From contig NZ_CP015098.1 of NCBI RefSeq assembly GCF_001611795.1, forward strand, positions 7,254,001 to 7,318,000: a stretch of 64,000 nucleotides of DNA, given 5' to 3'. Within the stretch, counting starts at the first letter, position 1; the number at the start of each line of letters is the position of its first letter. This DNA comes from Streptomyces qaidamensis. GTDB taxonomy: Bacteria > Actinomycetota > Actinomycetes > Streptomycetales > Streptomycetaceae. Below the pieces are notes generated by a model. That model searched no databases and had not been told where the DNA came from. It was given only the letters and a program-made list of their open reading frames with translations. Shown piece by piece: positions 1 to 7,900 of the stretch. The translations under genes and the position numbers were made by a program.

Positions 1-34
1 GGTCGCCCCGGGCGGTCGGACACGGTCAGGGGGT

Positions 35-1492
35 TCAGTCCTCGCGCAGGGCGCGGACCGCCTCCTCCACGCGCCGCCCGTACTCGGGGTCGGCGGCGTG
101 GAAGTGCGCGAGGTTCTTCTCGATCACGTCGTCGCGGGAGACCTGGGACAGGCCGCCTGCGATGTTCGCGACCAGGCGGGACCTCTCCTCGGCGGACATC
201 AGCCGGAACAGCTCGCCGGCCTGGAAGAAGTCGTCGTCCTTGGTGTGCGGGGGCGCCTCGTGGGTGCCCGTGTGGCCGTGCACCGCCAGCGGCGCCGACA
301 GCGGGCGGCCGGTCTCCACGGGGCCGTCGTAGGAGTTCGGCTCGTAGTTCTTGGCGTGCCGGCCCTGCGGGTTGGCCGCCATGAGGCCGTCCCGGCCGTA
401 GTTCTGGGCGGTCGTGGCCTTGGGCGCGTTGACGGCCAGCAGCGTGTGGTTGACGCCCAGGCGGTAGCGGTGGGCGTCCGCGTAGGCGAACAGACGGCCC
501 TGGAGCATCTTGTCGGGGGAGGGGCCGATGCCCGGCACGAAGTTGTTCGGGGAGAACGCGGCCTGCTCGACCTCGGCGAAGACGTTGTCCGGGTTGCGGT
601 CCAGCACCAGCCGACCCACCCGCCTGAGCGGGTAGTCCCGGTGCGGCCACACCTTGGTCAGGTCGAACGGGTTGAAGCGGTAGTCCGCCGCCTCGGCCGC
701 CGGCATCAGTTGCACGTGGAGGGTCCAGGACGGGTGCACACCGCGCTCGATGGCCTGGAGCAGGTCCGTCTGGTGCGAGTTCGGGTCCTTGCCCGCGATC
801 TCGGCGGCCTGTTCGCTGCTCAGGGAGCGGACGCCCTGGTTGGTCTTGAAGTGGTACTTGACGAAGAAGGCCTCGCCCCGGCTGCTGGTCCACTGGTAGG
901 TGTGCGAGCCGTAGCCGTTCATGTGCCGGTAGGAGGCCGGGATGCCGCGGTCGCCCATCAGCCAGGTCACCTGGTGGGTGGCCTCGGGGGAGTGGGCCCA
1001 GAAGTCCCAGACGTTGTCCGGCTCCTGACGGCCCGTGAACGGGTCCCGCTTCTGCGAGTGGATGAAGTCCGGGAACTTGATGGGGTCCTTGATGAAGAAC
1101 ACCGGGGTGTTGTTCCCGACGAGGTCGTAATTGCCCTCCTCGGTGTAGAACTTCACCGCGAAACCGCGCGGGTCGCGCACCGCGTCCGCGCCGCCGAGCG
1201 AGTCGGCGACGGTCGAGAAGCGCACGAACACCTCGGTGCGCTTGCCGACCGCGCTGAGGAAGTCGGCCTGGGTGAAGTCCGTGACGTCGTCGGTCACTTC
1301 GAAGTGGCCGTACGCGCCCGAGCCGCGGGCGTGCACGACGCGCTCCGGGATGCGCTCGCGGTTGAAGCGCGCCAGCTTCTCCAGCAGATGCTGGTCCTGG
1401 AGCAGGAGCGGGCCGCCGACACCGGCGGTGGCGGAGTTCTGGTTGTCGGCGACGGGGGCGCCGGACTCGGTGGTGAGCACGCGCTGCGACAT
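35..1492 (-). CDS. kat: Monofunctional haem catalase
   Basis: 485-residue cytoplasmic catalase that dismutates H2O2. The distal His is His54 in RVVHARG, the distal Asn lies in GNNTP (127-128), and the proximal haem ligand is Tyr337 in RLFAYAD. The length fits small-subunit (clade 3) catalases. The ATG at 1492 is preceded by GGAAGG at a good distance. It stands at the edge of a purine/glyoxylate block whose urate oxidase produces H2O2, so a role in protecting purine catabolism is a fair inference. Two palindromes lie in its upstream region (1517-1534 and 1572-1586), which suggests shared control with the ureide genes. Confidence 0.97.
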   Translation of the reverse strand: MSQRVLTTESGAPVADNQNSATAGVGGPLLLQDQHLLEKLARFNRERIPERVVHARGSGAYGHFEVTDDVTDFTQADFLSAVGKRTEVFVRFSTVADSLGGADAVRDPRGFAVKFYTEEGNYDLVGNNTPVFFIKDPIKFPDFIHSQKRDPFTGRQEPDNVWDFWAHSPEATHQVTWLMGDRGIPASYRHMNGYGSHTYQWTSSRGEAFFVKYHFKTNQGVRSLSSEQAAEIAGKDPNSHQTDLLQAIERGVHPSWTLHVQLMPAAEAADYRFNPFDLTKVWPHRDYPLRRVGRLVLDRNPDNVFAEVEQAAFSPNNFVPGIGPSPDKMLQGRLFAYADAHRYRLGVNHTLLAVNAPKATTAQNYGRDGLMAANPQGRHAKNYEPNSYDGPVETGRPLSAPLAVHGHTGTHEAPPHTKDDDFFQAGELFRLMSAEERSRLVANIAGGLSQVSRDDVIEKNLAHFHAADPEYGRRVEEAVRALRED

Positions 1493-1516
1493 CGTGACCT
1501 TCCGTACGAGAGGGCA

Positions 1517-1534
1517 GCGGAAATACGTTTCCGC
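1517..1534. promoter_or_regulatory. 18-bp perfect palindrome before catalase
   Basis: GCGGAAA-TACG-TTTCCGC is a perfect inverted repeat 25 bp upstream of the catalase start codon. The position suits an operator or a 5' leader element of the minus-strand gene. The cognate regulator cannot be named from sequence alone. Confidence 0.5.
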
Positions 1535-1569
1535 TTTGTGGAGCCTAGGGTCGGGGTGAGCGAGCTGAG

Positions 1570-1586
1570 TGTCAACAATTTGTTGA
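1570..1586 (-). promoter_or_regulatory. TCAACAA-T-TTGTTGA operator with TTGACA
   Basis: A perfect 15-bp palindrome (1572-1586) overlaps a minus-strand TTGACA (1575-1570) that could be a -35 element for the catalase gene. A nearly identical palindrome lies over the -35 of the uraD promoter at 4244-4258, implying one regulator for both units. A spacing-correct -10 is not obvious here. Confidence 0.5.
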
Positions 1587-1687
1587 AGCAGTGGGCATGG
1601 CTGGTTCCGGGCGGCGCCGCCGCTTTGGGCGCGACAGGACAGATGTCAGCGGCGGCACCGCCCGGGGATCGGGGCCCCTGGTGGGAA

Positions 1688-2578
1688 TCAGATCTGTGCG
1701 CCGGAGAGCCGCTCGACGGCCCTCAGCAGCGCCGAGTGGTCCAGGCCGCCGTCGCCCTGCGCACGCAGGGACGCGACCAGCTGGGCGACCACGGCGCCGA
1801 CGGGCAGGGCCGCGCCGACATTGCGGGCGGCGTCCGTGACGATGCCCATGTCCTTGTGGTGCAGGTCGATCCGGAAGCCCGGCTTGAAGTCCCGGCCGAG
1901 GAAGTTGTCCTTCTTGCGGGTCAGCACGGTCGAGCCGGCGAGCCCGCCGCCCAGGACGTCCAGGGCCGCCTTCAGGTCCACGCCGGACTTCTCCAGGAAG
2001 ACCACGGCCTCGGCGCACGCCTGGATGTTCACGGCGACGATCAGTTGGTTGGCGGCCTTCACGGTCTGGCCCGAGCCGTGCGGACCGCACAGCACGATGG
2101 TCTTGCCGAGCGCTTCGAGGATCGGCTTGGCGGCGTCGAAGTCCGCCTGCTCGCCGCCGACCATGATGGACAGCACCGCCTCGATGGCACCGGCCTCGCC
2201 GCCGGACACCGGGGCGTCCAGGACGCGGATGCCCTTGTCCTTCGCGGCCTTCGCCAGGTCGACCGAGGTCTGCGGGGTGATCGAGGACATGTCGATCAGC
2301 AGCGCGCCGGACCGCGCGTTCTCCAGGATGCCGTCGGGGCCGTAGGCGATGGCCTCGACCTGCGGGGAGGCCGGGACCATCGTGATGACGACGTCGGCGT
2401 CCCGAACCGCCTCGGCGATCGAACCGGCGGCGGTGCCGCCGGCGGCGGCCAGCCGGTCCAGCTTGTCCTGCTCCAGCGTGTAGCCGGTGACCCGGTAGCC
2501 CGCCTTGATCAGGTTCTCGGACATGGGGGAGCCCATGATGCCGAGACCGATCCAGGCGATCGTGGGAAGAGTGCTCAT
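1688..2578 (-). CDS. glxR: 2-hydroxy-3-oxopropionate (tartronate semialdehyde) reductase
   Basis: 296-residue beta-hydroxyacid dehydrogenase that reduces tartronate semialdehyde to glycerate with NAD(P)H. The Rossmann motif GLGIMGSPM is at residues 11-19, the family signature DAPVSGGEAGA at about 121-131, and the catalytic Lys174 lies in VKAANQ. It is 25 bp downstream of the hydroxypyruvate isomerase gene on the same strand, so the two form an operon that channels glyoxylate-derived C3 units to glycerate. Start ATG at 2578 follows a plausible AAGG. Confidence 0.95.
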   Translation of the reverse strand: MSTLPTIAWIGLGIMGSPMSENLIKAGYRVTGYTLEQDKLDRLAAAGGTAAGSIAEAVRDADVVITMVPASPQVEAIAYGPDGILENARSGALLIDMSSITPQTSVDLAKAAKDKGIRVLDAPVSGGEAGAIEAVLSIMVGGEQADFDAAKPILEALGKTIVLCGPHGSGQTVKAANQLIVAVNIQACAEAVVFLEKSGVDLKAALDVLGGGLAGSTVLTRKKDNFLGRDFKPGFRIDLHHKDMGIVTDAARNVGAALPVGAVVAQLVASLRAQGDGGLDHSALLRAVERLSGAQI

Positions 2579-2603
2579 GGTGAAGTGCCTTTCGGTGCGG
2601 GGG

Positions 2604-3425
2604 TCAGCGGGGCAGCCAGTCGAAGGCCTCGGCGCTCGGGCGGTCGCCCGGCTTGTACTCGAGGCCGACCCAGCCGTCGTAGCCCGCCTTCGTCAGCTGG
2701 TCGAGGAGGTCTTCGAGGGGCAGTGAGCCCGTGCCCGGGGCGCCGCGGCCCGGGTTGTCGGCGATCTGGACGTGGCCGGTCTTCGCGGCGAACCGCTCGA
2801 TCACCGACGGGAGGTCCTCGCCGTTCATGGACAGGTGGTAGAGGTCCATCAGGAAGCGGGCGTTGCCCAGTCCCGTCGCCTCGTTGACCTTGTCGACGGC
2901 CTCCACGGCCGCCGGGGCCGACACCAGCGGGTACAGCGGCGACTCGGGCCGGTTCAGCGCCTCGATCAGCAAAACCGCGCCGATCCGGTCGGCGGCCCGG
3001 GCCGCGAGGGTCAGGTTCTCCAGGGCGAGCGCGTCCTGCTCGGCCGGGTCCACGCCCTCGACGCGGTTGCCGTACAGGGCGTTGAGGGCCGTGCAGCCCA
3101 GGGAGGCGGCGAAGCCGGCGGCCACGTCGATGTTGGCGCGGAACCGCTCCGACTCCTCACCGGGAACCGACAGGGCGCCGCGGTCCGGGCCCGGGAGCTG
3201 TCCGGCGTAGAAGTTCAGGCCGGTGAGCCGGACGCCGGCGTCCTCGATCGCGCGCTTGAGGGCGTCGGACTCGGACGGCTCCGGGACCGGCGCGTCGACC
3301 CAGGGCCACCACAGCTCGACCGCGGTGAAGCCCGCCGCGGCGGCGGCCGCGGGGCGCTCCAGGAGGGGCAGCTCCGTGAAGAGGATCGACAGGTTGACGT
3401 TGAAGCGCTGGTCTGCGAATCCCAT
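2604..3425 (-). CDS. hyi: Hydroxypyruvate isomerase (TIM-barrel)
   Basis: 273-residue xylose-isomerase-like TIM barrel that interconverts hydroxypyruvate and tartronate semialdehyde. Metal/catalytic segments visible are LIEALNRPE, MDLYHLSMNGED and the C-terminal GLEYKPGD. I place the start at the ATG at 3425, where GGAAGGGAG lies 10 bases upstream. An ATG at 3455 would add ten residues but has no ribosome binding site. First gene of the hyi-glxR operon, with a TTCCG-N5-CGGAA palindrome about 50 bp upstream. Confidence 0.92.
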   Translation of the reverse strand: MGFADQRFNVNLSILFTELPLLERPAAAAAAGFTAVELWWPWVDAPVPEPSESDALKRAIEDAGVRLTGLNFYAGQLPGPDRGALSVPGEESERFRANIDVAAGFAASLGCTALNALYGNRVEGVDPAEQDALALENLTLAARAADRIGAVLLIEALNRPESPLYPLVSAPAAVEAVDKVNEATGLGNARFLMDLYHLSMNGEDLPSVIERFAAKTGHVQIADNPGRGAPGTGSLPLEDLLDQLTKAGYDGWVGLEYKPGDRPSAEAFDWLPR

Positions 3426-3475
3426 CGGGGCGGCGCTCCCTTCCGTGTCTTCCATGGTGCAGGTCCATGGCGCTT

Positions 3476-3492
3476 ATTCCGTATTGCGGAAT
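3476..3492. promoter_or_regulatory. ATTCCG-N5-CGGAAT palindrome upstream of hyi
   Basis: A perfect 17-bp inverted repeat with a 5-bp centre in the divergent region between hyi (minus) and the thiamine-binding-type gene (plus). The shape resembles IclR-family operators. AllR is the known IclR-type regulator of ureide genes in Streptomyces, so it is a candidate. That assignment is inference. Confidence 0.45.
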
Positions 3493-3584
3493 CATGTTTC
3501 TGCTTAACGGAAGATTGCCTGTGGGGTGCGAAGGCTGTCAAGAGGGGCTGCCGGAAAGTCCGCCCCGCGCGTTAGGTTGAGCGC

Positions 3585-3836
3585 GTGCGACTGAGAGTGG
3601 AGTTCACGACCGAGCCGTTCGACCTGGACGAGGCGCCCGCGCACGCGGTGGTGGCCCGCGAGGTCGTGGAGGCCGCCGAGCTGGACGCCGTGGACGTGGG
3701 CCCGTTCGGCAACACCGCGGAGGGCGGTGCCGACGCGGTGCTCACCGCCGTGGACGCCCTGCTCCGCAAGACCCTGGAGGCCGGTGCCACCCGGGTCACG
3801 CTCCAGGTCAACGTGGTCGAGGAGGGGCAGGCGTGA
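3585..3836 (+). CDS. Thiamine-binding (MTH1187/YkoF-type) small protein
   Basis: 83-residue protein with the MTH1187/DUF77-type pattern: VEFTTEPFDL at the start, VGPFGNTAEGG in the middle, and GATRVTLQVNV at the end. Relatives fold as ferredoxin-like dimers and bind thiamine or similar ligands. GTG start at 3585, with a TAGGTT hexamer only 6 bp upstream, so the mRNA may be leaderless. Its stop overlaps the next gene by 4 bp (GTGA), so the two are translationally coupled. It is divergent from hyi-glxR. Confidence 0.7.
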   Translation: MRLRVEFTTEPFDLDEAPAHAVVAREVVEAAELDAVDVGPFGNTAEGGADAVLTAVDALLRKTLEAGATRVTLQVNVVEEGQA

Positions 3837-4201
3837 GCGGCGCGGGGGACGAGCCGTTCATCGCGGCCGTGAAACCCCTGGTCGACGCCATGGGCGGCGA
3901 GATGATCCCGCCCGACGAGGCCGGTCCCGACGACGTCGTCCTGGCCTGGGAGGGCCGGGACGCCGTCGCCGTCCGGCTGCCGCAGCTCGCCGACTCCCTG
4001 GATCACATCCTGGCCGCAATGGAGCGCCGCAAGGGTGTGCCGCTGGCCGATCTGGACCGCAGGGCCAAGCAGGAGGTCGTACGCATACTCGAGGCGCGTG
4101 GCGCCTTCTCCGTACGGCACGGGGTGGAGACCGTGGCGAGCGCCCTCGGCGTCAGCCGCTTCACCGTCTACAACTACCTCAACCGCGAGAAGGGGGCCTG
4201 A
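3833..4201 (+). CDS. Helix-turn-helix regulator of the purine/ureide block
   Basis: 122-residue protein with a C-terminal HTH (VETVASALGVSRFTVYNYLNRE, about residues 97-118) and a hydrophilic N-terminal half without a recognised ligand domain. GTG start inside the GTGA overlap with the previous gene. The position between the glyoxylate genes and uraD suggests local transcriptional control. It is one candidate for binding the TCAACA palindromes at 1572 and 4244. The family is not one I can name with confidence. Confidence 0.7.
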   Translation: MSGAGDEPFIAAVKPLVDAMGGEMIPPDEAGPDDVVLAWEGRDAVAVRLPQLADSLDHILAAMERRKGVPLADLDRRAKQEVVRILEARGAFSVRHGVETVASALGVSRFTVYNYLNREKGA

Positions 4202-4243
4202 CCGGCCGGCCCCGTGGCGGTCCGGTTTCGCGCCCCCGAATTT

Positions 4244-4285
4244 TCAACAAACTGTTGACGGGCTGTCGCGGGAGGGCGTTAGCTA
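4244..4285 (+). promoter_or_regulatory. uraD operon promoter with overlapping palindromic operator
   Basis: TCAACA-AAC-TGTTGA (4244-4258) overlaps a TTGACG -35 (4255-4260), with TTAGCT/TAGCTA about 18-19 bp further on as a -10. The palindrome matches the one upstream of catalase (1572-1586). Repressor binding would block the -35. Confidence 0.55.
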
Positions 4286-4334
4286 TCGGCACGCCCGTTC
4301 AGCACGACGGCCGACACCGGCCACGGAGGCTCCC

Positions 4335-4844
4335 GTGACGTCCACTTCCACGCCGCCGGGCCTGACCCGGTTCAACACCCTCGAGGAGCACGCGGCGTAC
4401 ACCGCCCTCCGCGAGGCGTGCGCCTCCACGGCGTGGGCGAAGCGCCTGCTGGCCGCCCGCCCCTACGCCACCTGCGAGGACCTGTACGCCGCGAGCGACG
4501 CCGCGATGGCGGAGCTGACGGCCGGGGACCTCGACGAGGCGATGGCCGGCCATCCGCCCATCGGCCGCCCCAAGCCGGGTGACCCCACCTCGGCGCGGGA
4601 GCAGAGCGGCATGGCCGGTGCCTCCGACGCGCTCAAGGCGGAGATGCTGGAACTGAACCTCGCGTACCAGGAGAGGTTCGGCCATGTCTTCCTGATCTGC
4701 GCCACCGGCCGCACCGGCGAGCAGATGCGCGACGCGGTCCGGGAACGGATCGGCAACCCGCCGGAGCGGGAGCGGGAGATCGTCCGCACCGAACTGGGGA
4801 AGATCAACCGCATCCGTCTGGCCCGACTCGTCGAAGAGGACTGA
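4335..4844 (+). CDS. uraD: OHCU decarboxylase
   Basis: 169-residue enzyme that decarboxylates 2-oxo-4-hydroxy-4-carboxy-5-ureidoimidazoline to S-allantoin, the last step after urate oxidase. Family motifs are complete: HPPIG with catalytic His73, SAREQSG with Glu89/Gln90, and AYQERFGHVFLICATGR. GTG start at 4335 preceded by GGAGG. First gene of a tight uraD-uraH-uox run (7 bp and 6 bp gaps), with a palindromic operator over its promoter. Confidence 0.95.
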   Translation: MTSTSTPPGLTRFNTLEEHAAYTALREACASTAWAKRLLAARPYATCEDLYAASDAAMAELTAGDLDEAMAGHPPIGRPKPGDPTSAREQSGMAGASDALKAEMLELNLAYQERFGHVFLICATGRTGEQMRDAVRERIGNPPEREREIVRTELGKINRIRLARLVEED

Positions 4845-4851
4845 CAGCAGC

Positions 4852-5250
4852 ATGAGCACCTCCGCCACCGCGTCCGTGTCCACGCACATCCTGGACACCA
4901 GCGTCGGCCGCCCCGCCGAGGGCGTCGCCGTCCAGCTCTCCGCCCGCACCGGCCGGACCGCGTACTGGCAGGCGCTCGGCGGCTCCGCGACCGACGGGGA
5001 CGGGCGGTGCAAGGACCTGCCGGCGCTGCCGGAGGGCACCACCCACGTACGGCTCGACTTCGCGGTGGAGCCGTACTTCGAAGAATCTGCGAAGAAGCAA
5101 GCCGATGCGCAGCAGGACGCCCCCGCGAATCGGGACAGCGGTGCGTTCTTTCCAGAAGTAGCGATCACCTTCGCCGTCGAGCCCGGTGAGCACTACCACG
5201 TACCGCTGCTGCTCAACCCGTTCGGCTACTCCGTATACCGAGGGAGCTAG
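4852..5250 (+). CDS. uraH: 5-hydroxyisourate hydrolase (transthyretin-like)
   Basis: 132-residue transthyretin-related enzyme that hydrolyses 5-hydroxyisourate to OHCU. HILDTSVGRPA carries the catalytic His12, and the protein ends in the diagnostic YRGS tetrapeptide. Relative to the usual length it has an extra polar stretch (ESAKKQADAQQDAPANRDSG, residues about 78-97) between the two halves. The codons for this stretch are clearly less GC-rich than the flanks. ATG at 4852, between uraD and uox. Confidence 0.95.
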   Translation: MSTSATASVSTHILDTSVGRPAEGVAVQLSARTGRTAYWQALGGSATDGDGRCKDLPALPEGTTHVRLDFAVEPYFEESAKKQADAQQDAPANRDSGAFFPEVAITFAVEPGEHYHVPLLLNPFGYSVYRGS

Positions 5251-5256
5251 CTAGAG

Positions 5257-6180
5257 ATGCCCACCATTCTGGGACAGAACCAGTACGGCAAGGCCGAGAA
5301 CCGAGTCGTCAAGATCACGCGGGACGGCGCCACCCACCACATCAAGGACCTCAACGTCTCCGTCGCCCTCTCCGGCGACATGGACGAGGTCCACTACTCC
5401 GGCTCGAACGCCAACGTGCTGCCGACCGACACCACCAAGAACACGGTGTACGCGTTCGCCAAGGAGCACGGCATCGAGTCCGCCGAGCAGTTCGGCATCC
5501 ACCTCGCCCGGCACTTCGTCACCAGCCAGGAGCCGATCCACCGGGCCCGGATCCGCATCGAGGAGTACGCCTGGGAGCGGATCGAGGCCTCCGACGCCAC
5601 CTCGCAGTTCATCGGCGCCGACGAGGTCAAGCACTCCTTCGTCCGCAAGGGCCAGGAGGTCCGGCTGACCCAGATCACCTACGACGGTGAGAAGTGGGAG
5701 GTCGTCTCCGGCCTCAAGGACCTCGTCGTGATGAACTCGACCAACTCCGAGTTCTGGGGCTACGTCAAGGACAAGTACACGACGCTGAAGGAGGCCTACG
5801 ACCGCATCCTGGCCACCGAGGTCTCCGGCCGCTGGCGGTTCAACTGGACCGACGACGAGCAGCGCATGCCCCACTGGGAGAAGTCCTACGAGCAGGTGAG
5901 GAAGCACATGCTCCAGGCCTTCGCCGAGACGTACTCGCTCTCGCTCCAGCAGACCCTGTACCAAATGGGTTCGCGGATCATCAACCACCGCAGTGAGATC
6001 GACGAGGTCCGCTTCTCCCTCCCGAACAAGCACCACTTCCTGGTGGACCTGGAGCCGTTCGGGCTGAAGAACGACAACGAGGTGTACTACGCCGCCGACC
6101 GCCCGTACGGCCTGATCGAGGCGACGATCCTGCGGGACGGCTGCGAGGCGCGGATCCCCGAGGACCTCACCAACCTCTGA
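5257..6180 (+). CDS. uox: Urate oxidase (uricase)
   Basis: 307-residue cofactor-independent uricase that oxidises urate with O2 to 5-hydroxyisourate and H2O2. The catalytic Lys12 lies in YGKAENRVVKI, Thr57 in LPTDTTKN, and the His/Asn region in SLPNKHHFLVDLEPFG. Both tunnelling-fold halves are present. It is the last gene of uraD-uraH-uox and is followed by a strong hairpin. Product H2O2 links it to the catalase at the other end of the block. Confidence 0.97.
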   Translation: MPTILGQNQYGKAENRVVKITRDGATHHIKDLNVSVALSGDMDEVHYSGSNANVLPTDTTKNTVYAFAKEHGIESAEQFGIHLARHFVTSQEPIHRARIRIEEYAWERIEASDATSQFIGADEVKHSFVRKGQEVRLTQITYDGEKWEVVSGLKDLVVMNSTNSEFWGYVKDKYTTLKEAYDRILATEVSGRWRFNWTDDEQRMPHWEKSYEQVRKHMLQAFAETYSLSLQQTLYQMGSRIINHRSEIDEVRFSLPNKHHFLVDLEPFGLKNDNEVYYAADRPYGLIEATILRDGCEARIPEDLTNL

Positions 6181-6198
6181 CGTTCCCCCTTTCGGCAC

Positions 6199-6230
6199 CC
6201 GTGGCCGGGGAACCCTCCTCCCGGCCACGG
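6199..6230 (+). terminator. Hairpin after uox
   Basis: An 11-bp perfect stem (CCGTGGCCGGG / CCCGGCCACGG) with a 10-nt loop begins 19 bp after the uricase stop. There is no U-tract, as is usual in Streptomyces. It separates the uraD-uraH-uox unit from the deaminase gene. Confidence 0.7.
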
Positions 6231-6298
6231 CACTCAAAACTCCCAGGGTCCTGCCGTGCCCTCTTCGATTCAGCACACTTCGTGAAAAGGGACGAACC

Positions 6299-7678
6299 AT
6301 GGCAGCTGAGCGGCGCATCGTCATCGAGAACTGCGCGATCGCGACCGTCGACGCGAACGACACCGAATACGCCTCCGGGCACGTCGTCCTCGCCGGCAAC
6401 CGCATCGAGTCACTCGGCGCGGGCGCGGCCCCCGAGGGCCTGGAGAACGTCGCACGCCGTATCGACGCCTCCGGCCACCTCGTGACCCCCGGCCTGATCA
6501 ACACCCACCACCACTTCTACCAGTGGATCACCCGGGGTTTGGCCACGGACCACAACCTCTTCAACTGGCTCGTCGCGCTCTACCCCACCTGGGCGCGCAT
6601 CGACGAGCCGATGGTCCGCGCGGCCGCCCAGGGCTCGCTGGCGATGATGGCCCGCGGCGGCGTCACCACCGCCATGGACCACCACTACGTCTTCCCGCGG
6701 GGCTCCGGCGACCTCTCCGGCGCGATCATCGGCGCCGCCCGCGACATGGGCGTCCGCTTCACCCTCGCCCGCGGCTCCATGGACCGCAGCGAGAAGGACG
6801 GCGGCCTGCCTCCGGACTTCGCCGTCGAGACCCTCGACGGTGCGCTGGCCGCCACCGAGGAGACCGTGCGGCAGCACCACGACCCCTCCTTCGACGCCAT
6901 GACCCAGGTCGCCGTCGCGCCCTGCTCGCCCTTCTCCGTCTCCACCGAACTGCTGCGCGACGGCGCCCAGCTGGCCCGCCGCCTCGGGGTCCGGCTGCAC
7001 ACCCACGGCTCGGAGACCGTGGAGGAGGAGAAGTTCTGCCACGAACTGTTCGGCATGGGCCCCACCGACTACTTCGAGTCCACCGGCTGGCTCGGCGAGG
7101 ACGTGTGGATGGCGCACTGCGTCCACATGAACGACTCCGACATCGCCGCCTTCGCCCGGTCCCGGACCGGCGTCGCGCACTGCCCCTCCTCCAACGCCCG
7201 CCTCGCCGCCGGCATCGCCCGCGTCCCCGACATGCTCGCGGCCGGCGTCCCCGTCGGCCTCGGCGTCGACGGCACCGCCTCCAACGAGTCCGGCGAACTC
7301 CACACCGAGCTGCGCAACGCCCTCCTCATCAACCGCCTCGGCGCCCACCGGGAAGCCGCCCTGAACGCCCGTCAGGCCCTGCGCCTGGGCACCTACGGCG
7401 GCGCCCAGGTCCTCGGCCGGGCCGCGGAGACCGGCTCCCTGGAACCCGGCAAGCTCGCCGACCTGGTGCTGTGGAAGCTGGACACGCTCGCCCACGCCTC
7501 CATCGCCGACCCCGTGACCGCGCTGGTCTTCGGCGCCGCCGCCCCCGTCACCGCCTCCTTCGTGGACGGCCGGCAGATCGTCGAGGACGGGCGGCTGCTC
7601 ACGGCCGACGAGGACGCCATCGCCGGCGCCACGCGGGACGAGGCCCAGCGCCTGGCGCGGATCGCCGCCGAGGCCTGA
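6299..7678 (+). CDS. 8-oxoguanine deaminase-type amidohydrolase
   Basis: 459-residue cytosolic metal-dependent amidohydrolase. Metal-binding motifs in order are NTHHHFY, HTHGSE, HCVHM and VDGTASNE. The VDGTAS(N)E segment and overall shape match 8-oxoguanine deaminases of the ATZ/TRZ group, which make urate directly from 8-oxoguanine. That reaction fits a gene immediately downstream of uricase. Guanine deaminase or another hydroxyatrazine-type activity remains possible. ATG at 6299 with AGGGA upstream. Three hairpins follow the stop. Confidence 0.87.
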   Translation: MAAERRIVIENCAIATVDANDTEYASGHVVLAGNRIESLGAGAAPEGLENVARRIDASGHLVTPGLINTHHHFYQWITRGLATDHNLFNWLVALYPTWARIDEPMVRAAAQGSLAMMARGGVTTAMDHHYVFPRGSGDLSGAIIGAARDMGVRFTLARGSMDRSEKDGGLPPDFAVETLDGALAATEETVRQHHDPSFDAMTQVAVAPCSPFSVSTELLRDGAQLARRLGVRLHTHGSETVEEEKFCHELFGMGPTDYFESTGWLGEDVWMAHCVHMNDSDIAAFARSRTGVAHCPSSNARLAAGIARVPDMLAAGVPVGLGVDGTASNESGELHTELRNALLINRLGAHREAALNARQALRLGTYGGAQVLGRAAETGSLEPGKLADLVLWKLDTLAHASIADPVTALVFGAAAPVTASFVDGRQIVEDGRLLTADEDAIAGATRDEAQRLARIAAEA

Positions 7679-7691
7679 CCACCCGGATACT

Positions 7692-7786
7692 CCGGCCGGG
7701 AGGGACGGCTCCCGGCCGGCGGCCGTGGACCCGAGCGGGGTCCACGGCGGTCGTCTCCGGGGCGCGCGTACACGCGCGCGCCCCGG
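7692..7786 (+). terminator. Three tandem hairpins after the deaminase gene
   Basis: Perfect stems at 7692-7719 (11 bp, 6-nt loop), 7723-7747 (9 bp, 7-nt loop) and 7757-7786 (12 bp, 6-nt loop). The cluster would efficiently end transcription before the permease gene, which then needs its own promoter in about 7787-7880. Confidence 0.7.
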
Positions 7787-7900
7787 AACGGCCCACCCCG
7801 TCACCTGCACGTCCGGTCCCGCACGACCACCCGCACCACCTCCCTGACACCCACGGCGGCCCCTGGGCACAGCCGTGTAACCGACCGGAGGGACGCCGCC

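Noticed and set aside
98..2887. Very long plus-strand open frame opposite catalase, glxR and hyi
   Set aside because: It mirrors three well-supported genes and has no domain or ribosome site; such frames are common opposite high-GC genes.
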